A stretch of DNA of 64,000 nucleotides, from NCBI GenBank assembly GCA_951804985.1, contig OX638132.1, forward strand, positions 11,575,529 to 11,639,528, in the 5' to 3' direction. Within the stretch, counting starts at the first letter, position 1, and each line of letters opens with the position of its first letter. The DNA is from Dryomyza anilis. Lineage: Eukaryota; Arthropoda; Insecta; Diptera; Dryomyzidae. The translations under genes and the position numbers were made by a program. Positions 23,747 through 37,512 of the stretch are shown here, in pieces. Below the pieces are notes generated by a model, which saw only the letters and a list, made by a program, of their open reading frames with translations, was not told the DNA's origin and ran no database searches.

Positions 23747-25985
23747 TTATTCATCATCATTTCCACCACTTGTATTGGTTCTTGAGACTTGGGCGGACGC
23801 CTCTACCTCCTGATAGTCGTTAACCAGCTGGCAGATATTCTCTGATGCCTCTGCCAAGTTGCCCTCCTCCATGCCCTCGCCCACATAGTGATAGACAAAG
23901 GCGCGTCTATGATAGAGCTGATCAAACTTCTGCACCAGACGACACCAAGCGCTGCGTATGACCGTGTTGTTCGAGATGGTGCAGACGGCACGTGCCGATG
24001 GGGCCAGATCTCCCCCTGGGACAAAACTGGGCGGCATGGCATTAATGCCTATCTTGAAGCCCGTCGGCGACCAGTCGACGAAGCGTGTGGTGCGCATTTG
24101 CTTAATGTTGTGAATGGCCTGATTGATGTCGTTGGGATTGGCGTCACCGCGATAGAGCAGCACACATGACATGTACTTGCCATTGGCCGGGTTGCAGCGC
24201 ACCATCTGATGGCCGGGTGTAAAGCAGGCGTTCGTGATTTGCTCCACTGTCGAATTGACAAATGGATATTTTGCGTATGGAACCATGGGGGCATATGTAA
24301 GCAGTGGGTAGTGTATGCGCGGATAAGGCACCAGATTGGTTTGAAACTCCTCAAATGATACGTTGGCCGCGCCATAGAAACGCTGCGATGCGGTAAATGC
24401 CGAAACAACCTAGTTGACAAAAACGAAGTACTCAATATGTAACTAAACCAGATCTGGATATATTAGACTCACCTGACCGATAATACGATTCAAATTAGTG
24501 TAGGTTGGTGCATGTACGTCCAGGTTGTTGGCGCAAATTTCGTAAAGCGCCTCATTATCGACAATGAAAGTGCAGTCCGCATAGTCCATGGAAAAATGAG
24601 TGGCCAGTAACGCATTGTAGGGCTCTACCACGACAGAAGATAAACTGCAGATAAAAAGTGGTTTAAATAAAAATAATGAATTTGATTGTGAATCGACTGG
24701 TAAATCCCGGTGGGCTATGCTATAAACGATTTCAAACGAAAGGGGCTGCAGGATTCGAATCCAGACATCTTTCTAACACTCCAATAGAAAACGAAAAGAA
24801 TTAAATTCGTGAAAAAGTTAAAGACGAAACGCACAACAAAGTCAATTTCTTTCTCGATTTTGAGAAGAGATCTAGCGATATTTTAAATTTAGTCGTCTCG
24901 GCCGAATTACTAGATTTATACGGTTTTGACCATTTACGCGAATACCTGAGAAATACTGAGAATGCGATAACAAATCTATGTTTTCAAAATGGGAGTAATC
25001 CGCCCATTTATACAATAACTTTATATCATTTAATAAAAAATGTTTTATGTTTGTTTTAACTATTTAAATTCAAATTTCTAAGTAAAGAGACCAATTAAAT
25101 TGTTTAGTTAAATTTGAGGTATTTTTTACAATATTAGTAGATTTTACTGAACTTTAGTCAACAGATATTCAAAAAAACGTATTCGAAAACGATATTCATA
25201 TAAAACCGTTTCAATTTGTTACCCAAAATCAAAACGATGGAGAATACCGAAATCATAAAAGTTATTCATTTGGTTATCAATAGTTTATGCGAAGTTTACA
25301 TCTAAAAAAAAAACTAATTTAAAAAAGAAAACTCACGATGGCGATGGAAACACTATAAACTCCACTTTGGTTGTCTTTCTGCCATAGAGCTCCAACAGCT
25401 TCTCCATCAGCAGTGTGCCAAATCCCGAGCCGGTGCCACCACCAATGGCGCGAAATACAAGAAAACCACGTAAATTACGACAGCTCTCCGCTACGCGACG
25501 CACCGCATTCAACGTACGATCGATCAACATGGAGCCAATGAGATTATAGCCGCGCGCAAAATTATTGCCGCTGTCATCCATGCCGCTAACAAAGGAGTCC
25601 GGATGAAAGAGATGTCGATAGGCGCCCGTGCGCACCTCATCTGTTGCGCGAAAACAGTCTTTAATTAGTCAACTTGCAACGTATGCACTCGAACACCTAC
25701 AAACCAATAACTGTGGGCTCCGAGTCGACCAATACCAGACGCGGCACCACTTTCAATCCGATGCCCGCGCAACCGAAAAATGTGCTGAACGAATCATCGG
25801 CGGGCATGTAGCCCAGGCATCCGTTCGCCATGATGCCATGCTCCAGGCAGTAGAGTTCCCAACAGGCATTTGCTATTTGTACGCCAGCTTGTCCCACATG
25901 TATTTGTATGATTTCGCCCTATTGATAAATAATACATTAATTTTGTAAACAACGAAACTCATTTATTTCTTACCCTGCCTGACAT
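23747..25985 (-). CDS. Divergent alpha-tubulin, 5 exons
   Basis: Minus-strand exons: 25974-25985, 25705-25918, 25337-25640, 24473-24644, 23747-24409. The total of 1365 nt gives 454 aa plus stop. The first exon, four codons (MSGR), is the least certain part; the rest is fixed by phase. Tubulin motifs: [24 protein letters not shown], the GTP loop [20 protein letters not shown]-like [30 protein letters not shown] (keeping the catalytic Glu of alpha-tubulin), [20 protein letters not shown] and YVGEGMEEG. Compared with ordinary alpha-tubulin, the Lys40 acetylation loop is missing ([13 protein letters not shown]), and the tail ends GGNDDE without the terminal Tyr. Such divergent fly alpha-tubulins tend to be germline-specific; tissue use here is not shown by the sequence. 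Confidence 0.92.
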
Positions 25986-26879
25986 ATGATTTTTGCAACA
26001 CTTGAAATTTTGTAAGCAACATCCAAAAAATGACGTAGATATATATGTTTGAAACTATTTTATACCAATTTGCTATTTTTTTTTTGCACAGATTTTAATT
26101 CATTTCAAAAATACCAAATAATTTTGTTTTCCAAAAATTGTTTTGCTGACATTTGCTATTTTGATTTAAACGAGTTTAGAAAAAAATGAAATGAATTTTC
26201 GAAATTAAAACAGTTGCGACTGTAAAAAATATATAGCTAAAAAAATCATTTAGATTCTATACTGCAAAAATATCTACGGAAAGTTTTAAAAGTAGTTGTG
26301 TGTTTTAATGAGCGGTTGTTTTTCTTTTTATTGATTAGGAATAAGTGTTTAATTAGATAATTAAGTACGTGTTTTGTCGTAAAATATGTACATTTATAAT
26401 TTTTTAAATAGTACATTTAATTTACATTGAGAATTTATAGACTAAACGTTGACAAACTTGCTGACTTAATATTTAGTTGATGCAAATTTCTGTCATATGC
26501 AACTATTTCAAACCAATTAGAATAACATATTCAATTTAAACTAAAGGCAATGATAGTGTGAATAATAGGACATTTATATAGCGATTTAAATACATTAATT
26601 ATTTAATAAATACATTATATATACAATCGTATAAAAATAATAAAAAGTAGCAGAAACACATCGTTACAATATTAGGCATCAGCGAGATCTTTTAAATATA
26701 TTGGAATTTTCATTAGAAACACATAGTTAATGTTGTAAAATAGAAGAGCATTAAAAAAGCATTGGAAACATTTTTAGGCCTATTACTAAATTTATCATAG
26801 AGTTGAGAAATATGTATAGTTTAGAAAATAACTATTTAAAAAGTAGGAAATTCTAATAGTAGGTATACAATAAACTATT
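25986..26879. other. AT-rich spacer between alpha-tubulin and SPRYD7-like gene
   Basis: The left part is the presumed promoter or 5' UTR of the tubulin gene, and the right part the 3' UTR of the SPRY gene. I see no further gene. Confidence 0.5.
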
Positions 26880-27793
26880 TTAAAGTAGGGATTGTTCGAG
26901 CATAATACGATCAAAGCCGGGCGGTGGACCATACGTGAAATTATCCAGCACAATGTCAAGAATGGCGCCATTTCCAACTACACATAATAAATAATTCGTA
27001 AAAATAAATATTATAGATTCTATAAAATGCACCTACCAAAAATAATCGGATACACGGCTCCTTTAACATTGCGAAAAGGCACCTCCAGATTTTTGCCATT
27101 ATAAAAGAAATTCAGCTCAATGTGATCAAAAGCAACCCCAATTATATCGCCCTCATCGGGAAAAAGACGGTGTTCGAGCGGCAGCACTGCAGAAGCTAAA
27201 TCGTTGCTACCCGTAGTGAGCAATATATCGTCGACCACATCTTCGATGCCAATTAGACCGGACTCGGTGGCGGCAGCAGTACTTAGCAGTCCAGTGCCGT
27301 TGGGCGCCTTGGTTACGGCCATTGCGACAACTGGACGATACTCAATATCATTGTGACGCGTTGCATTGTCTGAGCAGAGACACCAGGACTCCTTGTCACA
27401 GCCACCAAACTTTTTACTCAGATCTGTTTGATGTGTGCCCAGGCCAACGGACCAGCTGCCGCTCTGTTGAATTTTCAGTTCGAAGTATGATTTCGATTGC
27501 ACCAATGGTGCTGTGGCCAGAGCACCACCGGAGCCTGTAAGACGCAACTGATTCGAAAGCAGAATGACATCAGGTCCTGAAGAAACAAAAACATACAATG
27601 TATAATTGAGGTCAACGTAGAAATTAGCTGATGTGACATCGTTCAAAAATGATAAAGTAGAGATAAGATTACACTTTTTACGTTTCTCACCCATATGTGC
27701 GGCATCCAGATGTATTTCGTGCTCTCGAAAACGATTTGTTGTCGCTGGTTTTCGCACAGAACCGTTTAAACAAGTTCGCAAACAACAGAACAT
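26880..27793 (-). CDS. SPRYD7: SPRY-domain protein, SPRYD7 type, 3 exons
   Basis: Minus-strand exons: 27691-27793, 27037-27576, 26880-26977, with donors GTGAGA and GTAGGT and acceptors TTCAG and TGTAG. The total of 741 nt gives 246 aa plus stop. It begins MFCCLRTCLNG and continues with HEIHLDAAHMGPDVILLSN, the core SPRY stretch KSYFELKIQQSGSWSVGLGT, then DIIGVAFDHIELNFFYNGK, and ends with the family signature NFTYGPPPGFDRIMLEQS. Vertebrate SPRYD7 is about 196 aa. The extra length is a Ser/Thr/Ala/Leu-rich insertion before the last SPRY strands (about GTGLLSTAAATESG onward). Function is poorly known; a SPRY fold normally mediates protein binding. Confidence 0.88.
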
Positions 27794-29754
27794 TTTTGTA
27801 CACTTTTAACTTGTTGTATTTTTAATATAATGGTAAATAACTTAAAGTTATTAAATTAATGTTTCGTAAAAATTTGTAAAGCAGCTGCGAAAATATGCAA
27901 TGTTTGATTTTTCCACCCCTACTATCTGACAGTTTTGTGTTTGGTTTTCCGTCAGCTGTTGACGGAACACCTTGAAATTGAAATCTGACAGCAACTGTAA
28001 ATGAGCTGTGTTTAATATGGCTAAGTCTGCGCCTATAGAAAATGTTATTCAAAATGGGTTTAGATTTTGTTTTAACACTACTGTTGGCTTTGGACTATTT
28101 TGGTCAAATTTTTAAAACTTGAAACTTGAGCTCATAGGGTATTTTTCTAATTAATTTTTAATATAAAAAAAATCAAGTGTCCTTCATAAAATGGAAAAAA
28201 AAAACATAAAAAGTTATAAATAATTCAATAAGGGATTTGTATTTTCATTTCATTGATAAAAAATATTTTTTTGAGTATTTATTTCGAATAAATAGAAATA
28301 AAATCAAATAAATAAAATTAGGTCACATCCTAAATCCGAATCCTAAATCCTAATTTGAAAATTCACTCGGTCGGTTTAAATGAAATTATTTGTATATTCC
28401 AGTGTTATAAGTATGAGGTATTTCTCATCAGAGGATGAGTCACAGATCATAATAGACCGAGAATGACCATTTCCAATACCAGATAGCATAAGTAATATAA
28501 CTTCGAATTTTCCATGATCTAACTTTTTCAGTTTTAGAGTTATCGTGATTTGAACGTACATACAGAACACAAAGAGACGGACAATTAGATGGACATACAA
28601 ATGGTCCGACAGACACTGATTAAGAAATATATAAACTTTTTCTCACTGGACACGCCACCGTCTGGGTTTTGCAAACGGATGAACAAACTGAATACACCCT
28701 TTTACTTTTAGTGTATGGTATAAATAGCAATAATGCAAAGTTATGCCAAACACAAATATCATTTAAGTGCTTCACAATAGTTTTGCCGATGGGTTTCTAT
28801 TATAATTTGTATGACAAATAGTAACAACAAATTTTGAATACTCATATTATCAAATTATTTGAGTATAATTAGTTGAGTATTCAAAAATGTCAAATTTGTA
28901 GTAGATTTACTATAATTACTAGTGGAATAGGTAGTCTTGCTGCAAATGTACACATAAGTATTAAATAGATGCATAATTTTGAATCTATTTTTTTTTTTGC
29001 AGCAAAACAATTAATATTTTCTATATATCATAACAAGTGTCAAATATTTGACCTGAATAAATTACAATTTACAAAAATGCTCTAATAAATTTTAACTATC
29101 TTTAGTTTTCTTAATGAACCTGCAAAATTAAATAACGATTTAATTGAAGTTGATATCTCTATTCCCTAATTGTTTTTTGTTTGAAATAAAACACATATTT
29201 TACAATTACACAAAACAATTTTAAAATTTTATTTAATTAGTTAATCAATTATTTGTTTTTTTTTTTTGTATAATATTTAATATTTATATATATATATATT
29301 TTTTTTGTTGGTATTTTTCACATTCTTATATGTATGTCAGCTGTCAGCATATAATAATTATATGGTCTATGATCCATAATTGCTGTGTTTGTCTTTCATA
29401 ATTGCCAGCATTTTCAATCAGATTTCAATGCAATATAATATTATATTGTTTATGTTTCTTTTATGTTTTGCACAATTACGAAGCCTTCTCGAAAATGAAG
29501 TACCTCTCATTTAATAGTTTATCATGCTTTAAAGGTTTCCCTGTTGGATGTTCTTTTGTTGGTTGTAAACATTGCTGGTCATTTTTTTTAGCAGTTAATA
29601 ACTTGCTAATATTATGTGGTGAAAATTAGCACAACCATGTTGAGATAATCCGAACGAATAGATGTATTTTGCTGGGGTTTGTGCACTTTCTGCTTCATAT
29701 AATCAGTTTAAATATATGTATAGTTATTAATAAACAGAATCGATTCTAATTTTG

Positions 29755-30163
29755 AGTGGAAATTAGCACAACCATTTAATACCAATTTATTTCAAGTTTG
29801 TGCTGAGTTGTGCTCAACTTGTGCTATTCATAACAATAAAAACAAAAAAAATCACAAGCAGCACTAGTTTAGTACAATCCAATACAAATTGAAAAATAAA
29901 ATATGTTTTCGAAAATAATTGTGTTAACATTCACTTCAAATTTGACTTTACAATATTTAATAATTTGTATTTTCGTTTATGACATAAGCAGTACAAGTTA
30001 AATAAAACTTAGCACAAACTACTATGGTTGGATTTGATTTTTGAAAGAACTTTAAATAAATTGAACTTTTGACGTGCAGCACAAATAGCACATACCGAGC
30101 ACAATACAGCACATTACATTTTTTTGTCTTTTCAAAATCGCCGTGCTAACTTCCACCGCACAC
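29755..30163. mobile_element. Possible MITE with GTGGAARTTAGCAC ends
   Basis: GTGGAAATTAGCACAACC at 29757 is mirrored by CGTGCTAACTTCCACCG near 30143-30159. AGCACA/TGTGCT motifs fill the interior. A partial repeat of the left end lies at 29620-29637. No clear target duplication was found. Confidence 0.4.
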
Positions 30164-31707
30164 CAATATTTTCATTGGGTAAAAAAAAAAAAACAAATGA
30201 AACTCTAACTGTTGAACTGCACAGTAATATGTATAGAATTTTCTGTTTTGCTTTTGCAACAATAATTTTTTAAAACTTACAATTTTACATTTTTGCTAAA
30301 TATTTTTATAGTTTATGTTTGTAAAATTTAATTTTCTGTCTCATATTTATATAATATAATATATATATGTATAAAGAACAAGGCTTTGTCAAATATTTTT
30401 CAAATGTTCAATCAATTTTAAACAGTTTTATATATGCGTATTTTTCATTTGCAATATTAATTGATATGAGTTTTTTTATATATACTTTTATATTTATTTT
30501 ATATCAATAAGAGTTATGTATGTATATATCTAATAATTTGTTGAAGCAAAAAAATAGTTGAGAATTGAACAAAAAAATTTGAATTTGAAAAACAATTTAT
30601 TAATAAATTCTTAGCAAATTTGTGTTTTTTTTTGTTAGACTGTAAAATGAATAAATTTTGTAAATTTTCTTTTATTTTTTTTTTTTGAAAAGCTATTGCA
30701 AAAAGTTTTTAAAATCTTTTCATATTAAATTAATAATTAATAAATAGCAGTAATGCATTTTGAAGTAAATATTGTTATTATAATAATAATTTTGTTTTTT
30801 TTATTAAAATGTTTAATTAAAAACTTTATATCTCATAATCGGGCACGAGTTTGATATGTTTTTGTAGAGTTTACCATTTGTTCATGTTGTTTTGTTTCTC
30901 TAGATCTTATAGCTTAGACTAGGTTTATTTAATTCTGTCAATTTTACTACTTAAAATTAAAACAAATATTACACACACACACTTGTAAACTATTTGTTTA
31001 AATTTTTGTTTTATGTTAATAACACCATTTGTATATTTATAATTTGACTTTATTTATATAATATTTATATGATGTTTATACAAGTAATGTTTTTGGTTTT
31101 TTTTGTTATTCTTTTGTAAAGTTAATTGATAATATTTTGTATATTATGTCAAAATGTATTTAAAAAGAGTTTCGCTAGTTTAAAATTCGTTTCATTAGGT
31201 TGCATAGATGTAGTTTTACATAACTGATACATAATTGTTTTAAATAAAAAATAAAAATTTTAAAAATTATCAAAATTTATAACAGATTTATGGAAAAAAT
31301 ATATTAATTTCTCGAATACTAAAATAAAAGAACATTAATTTCAGGTTCTACACTCAGAAGAAGGTGTCCCATTATGTTTTTAATAGTATGGATTTAATAG
31401 TAGGTGTATTAATTGTGTTTCTATATTAAGCACAAATTTTTTTATTAAATTTGAAAATATTTGAAAAATAATCTACTTAATTTGTGTTCATTGAATTGTT
31501 CTTATATTATTGAATATTTTAAAATATATACTATTAAAATTTAAAGAAATACTATAAAGTTTATAGTATTGTAATGTACTGAGCTCAGTGTTAATTGAAA
31601 TATTTGAATATTATTAAACGTTATATTATTCAAATTAAATATTATTCTAATTTAAATATATAATAGTTAGCGTTACAGCTCTAAAGAGCCTAGGCCAAGC
31701 TCTCTTA

Positions 31708-31925
31708 ACATTTGTCCATGTTATATTTGTACTCAAAGTTGTGGAACCTAGAGTTTAATGCCGAATCCCCACTTCAGTGTGAGCGCTTTTATTAGGCAAT
31801 GTTTTACTTTCGTAGGTTTAGCTTTGACTGCTGAGAAGTAACGTCATATAGAAAAATGTTTTCTATCAAAAGATGTTGACGCTTGTTGGCATCAAACCCG
31901 GGACGTTTCGGCTCGTAGTCCAGCG
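31708..31925 (-). mobile_element. tRNA-derived SINE, family A, old copy
   Basis: It is homologous along its whole length to 44933-45170 (shared blocks: TTTAATGCCGAATCC, TTAGGCAATGTTTACT, ATAGAAAAATGTTT, GTAGTCCA). It lacks the front part of the tRNA head and has a decayed B box (GGTTTGATGCC). Confidence 0.65.
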
Positions 31926-32068
31926 CATACTATAAAGTTTATAGTACTGCTATAAATATTTTATAATACATACCGACATACATTAGATTATATCCATTTT
32001 GCTATGACTCAGTTCACTAGTTTAAATGAAATTTCTTAGATTTAGTACTAAATCCAATAGCGCTCATG

Positions 32069-32421
32069 CACTCAGAAAAAATAACTTGTAATTTATAGTT
32101 TTTTTAACTATTAAAATTAGTCAATAGAATGAATTATTACTTTGATCCGCAAAATAGCATGAAATTTCCATTCAGTTTATTTGAAAATATTTATTAAAAT
32201 TATAATTGTCCTATTGACCAATTTGAATGCGATTTTTTGTAGGTGATAAGAATAAAAATGATCATCTCTTATTGGACTCACGTGGGACTTACTATTAAAT
32301 GTGTAAAGGAGAATTTTAAAATTAATGGTACAGAAAAATAATATAATAAGTATTAATATTATTGCAAAGATAGTATGCAGCCTATTGCTCAATTGTATTA
32401 AACATATTATTTTTCTGAGTG
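32069..32421. mobile_element. MITE, CACTCAGAAAAA terminal inverted repeats
   Basis: It starts CACTCAGAAAAAATAA and ends TTATTTTTCTGAGTG. Inside are AGTCAATAGAATGAATTATTA and TGTCCTATTGACCAATTT, shared with the copies at 33447 and 45768. TA follows on the right; the left flank is TG. Confidence 0.72.
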
Positions 32422-33446
32422 TATAATTTCAAATTATTGATAAAATCATTAAATATTTATGTTTTCAAATATACTATATTTGAAACTATTTTTTTTGGAC
32501 ACCAAAACTAAACAAAAACAAATAAAACAACTGATTATTTTTTTTAAACGAACATAAAATGTATTACATAAATTTATTTATTTAATTTATTATTATGATT
32601 TAGTAAACAATAAACAAAACACAAATAATTTATTAGTTTTATTTAATAATAATAATATTAAAAGAAAAATGTAAAATATAGTTTATAATTTAAATTAAAG
32701 AAATATTCTGTTTAACTAATAGAAACATAAGGCAATTAATATTTGGAATATACACTGAAAGAGTGATATATATTATTTTTTTGTTTTTATAAACAGATTT
32801 TTTTTGCTTTTTTTTTGTTTTAATACATATATTTTGCTGAAATTAATATTCCCTAATTTTACGCTACATATTTGTTTAGCATTTTGCTGTATTTATATTT
32901 TTTTTGGTTTAATGCTTTTTACTGTTTTTTAAATATTTTTAGCATTTTAAATATATATTTTTTTGCTGATTTTATGCTTTACTGTTAATTTTCACTGATA
33001 TGTATTTGGTTTTTTTTTGTTTGTTTTAATTTTATTTAAATTATTTTACTTGTATTTTGCAACTAGCTTCTGTTAAAATGTTCCCATAATTCATAATTGT
33101 TTTTTTAGTAGAAATTATTTGATTAATTTTATTTGTTAAATATTATTAAGACACAGGCAAAAAATTAGCTTGTCTTTCAATGCTTTTATTTTTATCATAT
33201 GTATTTTTTGTTGTTGTATTTAATGCTTAACTTAAATTTATGCATACAATTTATTTATATATTTTATGGTTTTTATAGCTTCTTGTTTTTAACTTATTTT
33301 CTAAGGTTTAATAAAACACAATTAATATGCGGATTTGCATAGAAAGTGTTGGTGATTTATTTATTTAAAAAAAAAACTCTAAAATAAAAAATACTGCAAT
33401 AATTAAAATACACAGTGTGACAAAAAATAAATGAAAGTTTAACATA

Positions 33447-33659
33447 CACCCAGAAAAAAATAATATATAAATAATAGTTTTTTACTATTAAAAATAGTCA
33501 ATAGGATAAATTATTATTTTAATCGGAAAATACCATTAAATACTAGAAAATACCATGGCATTGCCATTGAGTTTATTTGAAAAGAATTATTTTTATGTAT
33601 ACTATTAAATCAATAATTGTCCTATTGACCAATTTTAATGGGATTTTTTTTTCTGGGAG
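33447..33659. mobile_element. MITE of the same family
   Basis: It starts CACCCAGAAAAAAATAAT and ends TTTTTTTTTCTGGGAG, flanked by TA on both sides. It shares the internal GTCAATAGGATAAATTATTA and ATTGTCCTATTGACCAATTT motifs, which are near-inverted to each other. Confidence 0.72.
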
Positions 33660-33744
33660 TAGATTTTCGTGTAGACAACCTCAATACTTTTGATACAACC
33701 CTAAGGTTTAATTTAAAGGTGCATAATTCATTTTTGCGTTGGAA

Positions 33745-33935
33745 AAAATGTCATTGAAACTGGTCAATAGGACCATTATTGATTTAATAGTATACAAAAA
33801 ATAAATATTTATATAAAATCAATGGATTTCATGGTATTGTGTAGTAGTATTAATGGTGTTTACCGATTAAAATAATAATTTATCCTATTGACTTGTTTTA
33901 ATGGTAAAAAAACTATTAAATTATATTACAATTTT
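33745..33935. mobile_element. MITE fragment, opposite orientation
   Basis: CTGGTCAATAGGACCATTA and ATTTATCCTATTGACTTG match the interior of the copies at 33447 and 45768 in reverse order. The terminal repeats are eroded. Confidence 0.5.
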
Positions 33936-34464
33936 TTTTAAGCCAGGTAATGATGTTTTTTCTAAACTATATTAGGTATTTTTGTTGAAACACAGTGTTT
34001 TTATAAAAAAAAAAATCACAACAGATTGTTTTTATATTTAACGCAATTTTTGTTTGGTTTTTTATTTTATTTTTATTTGTAGTAAAATTATAAAAAAAGG
34101 CAAGAAAAAGTACTAAAACAACACAGAATCACTGTTAAACTTGTATTGGTTTATGCTACTATTTGAAATATTTATTACATTCAAATTGATTTTACATTTG
34201 TCATAAATATTTTACTACATCTTTAACATTATCTTTATTTAGTAGGTATATATCTATATTCCACTTAAATATTATAAAAGTTTGAATGAAAATGTTTTTA
34301 CCGCTGTCAATGATTTTTTTTTCTTAGTAAATTTGATAAAATGTTCTTATTTGCTAGTTTCCAAAGAATTAAATAAAAAAGGCGCAATGTCTGATATGCA
34401 TTCGTATTTGTTTCAATTGAATTGTTTTTTTGTTATTAAATTTAAATTTTTATCTTATAATAAT

Positions 34465-34740
34465 TGCAATACGTTTTATATTGTTAATTACAATGATTAT
34501 TGTAATATTAATTGTAATGTTCATTTTATTGTTTATTGCAATGTTAATTACAATGTTATTTGCAATGTTAATTACAATGTTAATTGCAATGTTAATTACA
34601 ATATTAATTGCAATGTTATTTAAAACGTTGTTTGTAATGTTAATAGCAACGTTATCTGCAATGTTAATTACAATGTTTATTGTAATTCTATTTGTAATGT
34701 AATTTGTTATGTTAATTATAATATTAATTATAATGTTAAT
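34465..34740. repeat. Degenerate 12-bp minisatellite (AATGTTAATTGC)n
   Basis: About 20 units of the type AATGTTAATTRC. The apparent open frames here on the + strand exist only because the unit length is a multiple of three. Confidence 0.85.
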
Positions 34741-37512
34741 TTTAATATTTTCTTGAAAATGTTTTTATGAATGCATAAAAAAAAATTTAACATTGTTTGT
34801 GATTCATGGCGCACTTTTAAAAATTCACCAAATTCACTTTCTATAAACATTATTTTTTTACTACAAATCCTTTTAATTGTTTTTACTACTTACGTAGTTA
34901 AATTGAGCTGCATTAGTGCAGTTGTTAATTTATTATATTTTAATTAGAAAACATTTTCAAATAATACATTTCTAAATTAAAGTATAGCGAAACCTAGAGA
35001 AAATTGAAAAATTAAGCAAAATAACTTTTATAAATTCTTGGACGGAATATTTATGTCGCAATTAAAAACTATAAAAATAAAATGTCTTCACTATAAATAA
35101 ACCTTAAGCTAAATCAAATTTTTGAAATTGTCAAATTAAACTTTGGGTAAACTTGTCTTTTTTTATGTGGGGTTTGTTTGTTTTGAACACCACTCTTTTC
35201 GAAGCGTATATTTTGTATACGTATTTATAAATATATTGGGTACAATACTTCATATGTGAATGCCTTTGGTTTTGCTAGTTTTCAACTAAATTATAATAAA
35301 TAATTGTTTGCATGCTAATAATAATTAAATTATAAAATCATAATAAAACTCAAAACTATAGTTTTTAAGTAAGGACAACTTTGGTAAAAAAATTAATTAT
35401 TTTTTAAAATACTACGTTAATTGTTTAGGGAATATGTTTTTCTTTTTGTTTGTTTGTTTTTAAATAGAAACAATTTTTGTAAAATAAATATTTGTATAAT
35501 TTTTGTTTTACTATGTTTCAATTTCGAATGTTCACTTACAGTTTGGAACAAATTGAAAATGAAACAAAATTATATATGTCATTTATTGCTTTGTAAATTA
35601 AATTAGTTTAAAAGCAAATTAAATATAAATACATGTAATATTTATTTTCAATGTCTTTTTTGAAACTTAAATTCTTAAATTTTTTTTTAATAATCTACTT
35701 TATATATATAATTAAATTTTTCTTCAGATTCTACATAAGATGATATGTTTCTGATGCATGTTTTAATGTTTGCATAATTTTACTATATTTCAATTTATTT
35801 TAAAAATTTTGTTTGCTCTCTCATTTTTTAATTTATGTCAATTTTTGTTAGCTGTCAGTGACGACCGCATATAATTCATACTTGGTTCGCAATTTAATTA
35901 GTGCGCATTACAATGTCATTCACAACGTGTCAGCTGCTTGCTGTATATTTAATTTTCATTCAAGTACAAAATTGATTGTTCTTGCATTTTTATAAAACAT
36001 TTGTTAATTTTAAAAAATTTCAAAATTTCGTCTGTACTTTTTTCGTCTTCTTCTTCATCATCATATAATTCCTAGTCTTTTACGCTGACGTATTGCTTCA
36101 TATATTTTTTTGTTGGTTGAATAGGTAATGTTTTGGTTGCAAACGTAGTATTAATTAGTGGGCGGAAATTTTATTTAGTAGTGGTTGTAGTTTTAGTTTT
36201 TTTTACTAATTTTTTTAGTTAGTTTTTGTAATAGCCAGCATAGTTAAGTTGTGAAAATTGATATAAAGTTCTATAGCATTTTTTCAGTTTGATAACCGCG
36301 TTAAAAGTGGCGCAGCAAATAAGTTAGTAAATATACTGTAGAGTGGTTGAGTCTTTAGTAGTTATAACAAAATTTCATTGTAGCAACAACAAATTTAAAT
36401 GTCATTTCAGCAACTTGTTCTAATAATTTCAGCAAAACTGTTGTTGTTTTTATTTTTTGTTATGTTATTTTTGCAAATATAAATGTCTGCCTACAAATTC
36501 TTTGATGTCGCAATTAATTCTGAAACCCTTATGATTTTTGTTGTTGTTCTTATTGTTGTGTTGACAAATTTAGTTGTGACACTTAAAAGTCAGCATAATT
36601 TCACTGTTGTTCTGGTTGAATTTTGTCGTTGTAAACGTTTGTATTTTTTTTTTCTAATTCAATTATTTAAATGTTTACCATCTTTTTGTTGTGTTATTAA
36701 CTACATATATATTTTTTTGTTGTTTTCATTAAATTCATTATGTTTATGTCTAAAAATCTAAAAAGAGAGCTATTAAAGGGCACATTTGGTTAAGCTATCT
36801 TTATAATTATAATGTATTTTTGGTTAATTAATCAAATTCTAATTAGTAATTAAGCAAATTTAGATTTTATGTTGTTCAAATTTTTATAGAACATATAAGT
36901 ATGAGAATATTGATATTTTATATATTTATATTCAGCGTTTAGTCTATTGTATAAATGAGTTTTTAAAAAGTTTTTAAGTTCAATTCTATTAAATGAAAGT
37001 TAAAGAGTTTACCTTTTAAACTGTCGCTGGATAGTGCGAAAATTAAGCTTTCAATAAAAAAAAACAAAGATCTGCTGAATATGTTTTAAAATAAATCAGC
37101 ACATAATAAAACAGTTGTTTGATTATGCCAAATCAAAATAATTATATTGTTTGTTGAATATGCTTTTTTAAAAATTAAATGCTTGCCGAATATTGGTGAA
37201 TATAAAACAGAATATGTAAAACATTTTATTTTCGAAGTTTTGTTGGGTTAATTTAAGTTAGCCCTAGTTCAGCTAGTATAGTTCTGTTATTTTTTATGTT
37301 TTATGATATATATTATTATATAGACCTAAACATATAGCTATACTTTACATAGTCATAAGAACTATGCCGTTGTTACACATATTTTCATATATTTACTGTA
37401 ATTATAATGTAAAATAATAACTGGTTCATTCCACGTCAGAAATGTCTTTCGATTTTGTTGAAAGTTTTGAAGAGTTATTCAATGAGAAATATAAAAAAAA
37501 AACTATTATCCA

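Noticed and set aside
31351..31590. Another complete MITE of the CACTCAGAAAAA family
   Set aside because: The left end matches, but the right side (CTGAGCTCAGTG) is a local palindrome and does not match the family end.
34282..34702. Open frames rich in Asn/Cys/Tyr or Leu/Ile/Met
   Set aside because: They come from a 12-bp minisatellite, whose length keeps one frame open.
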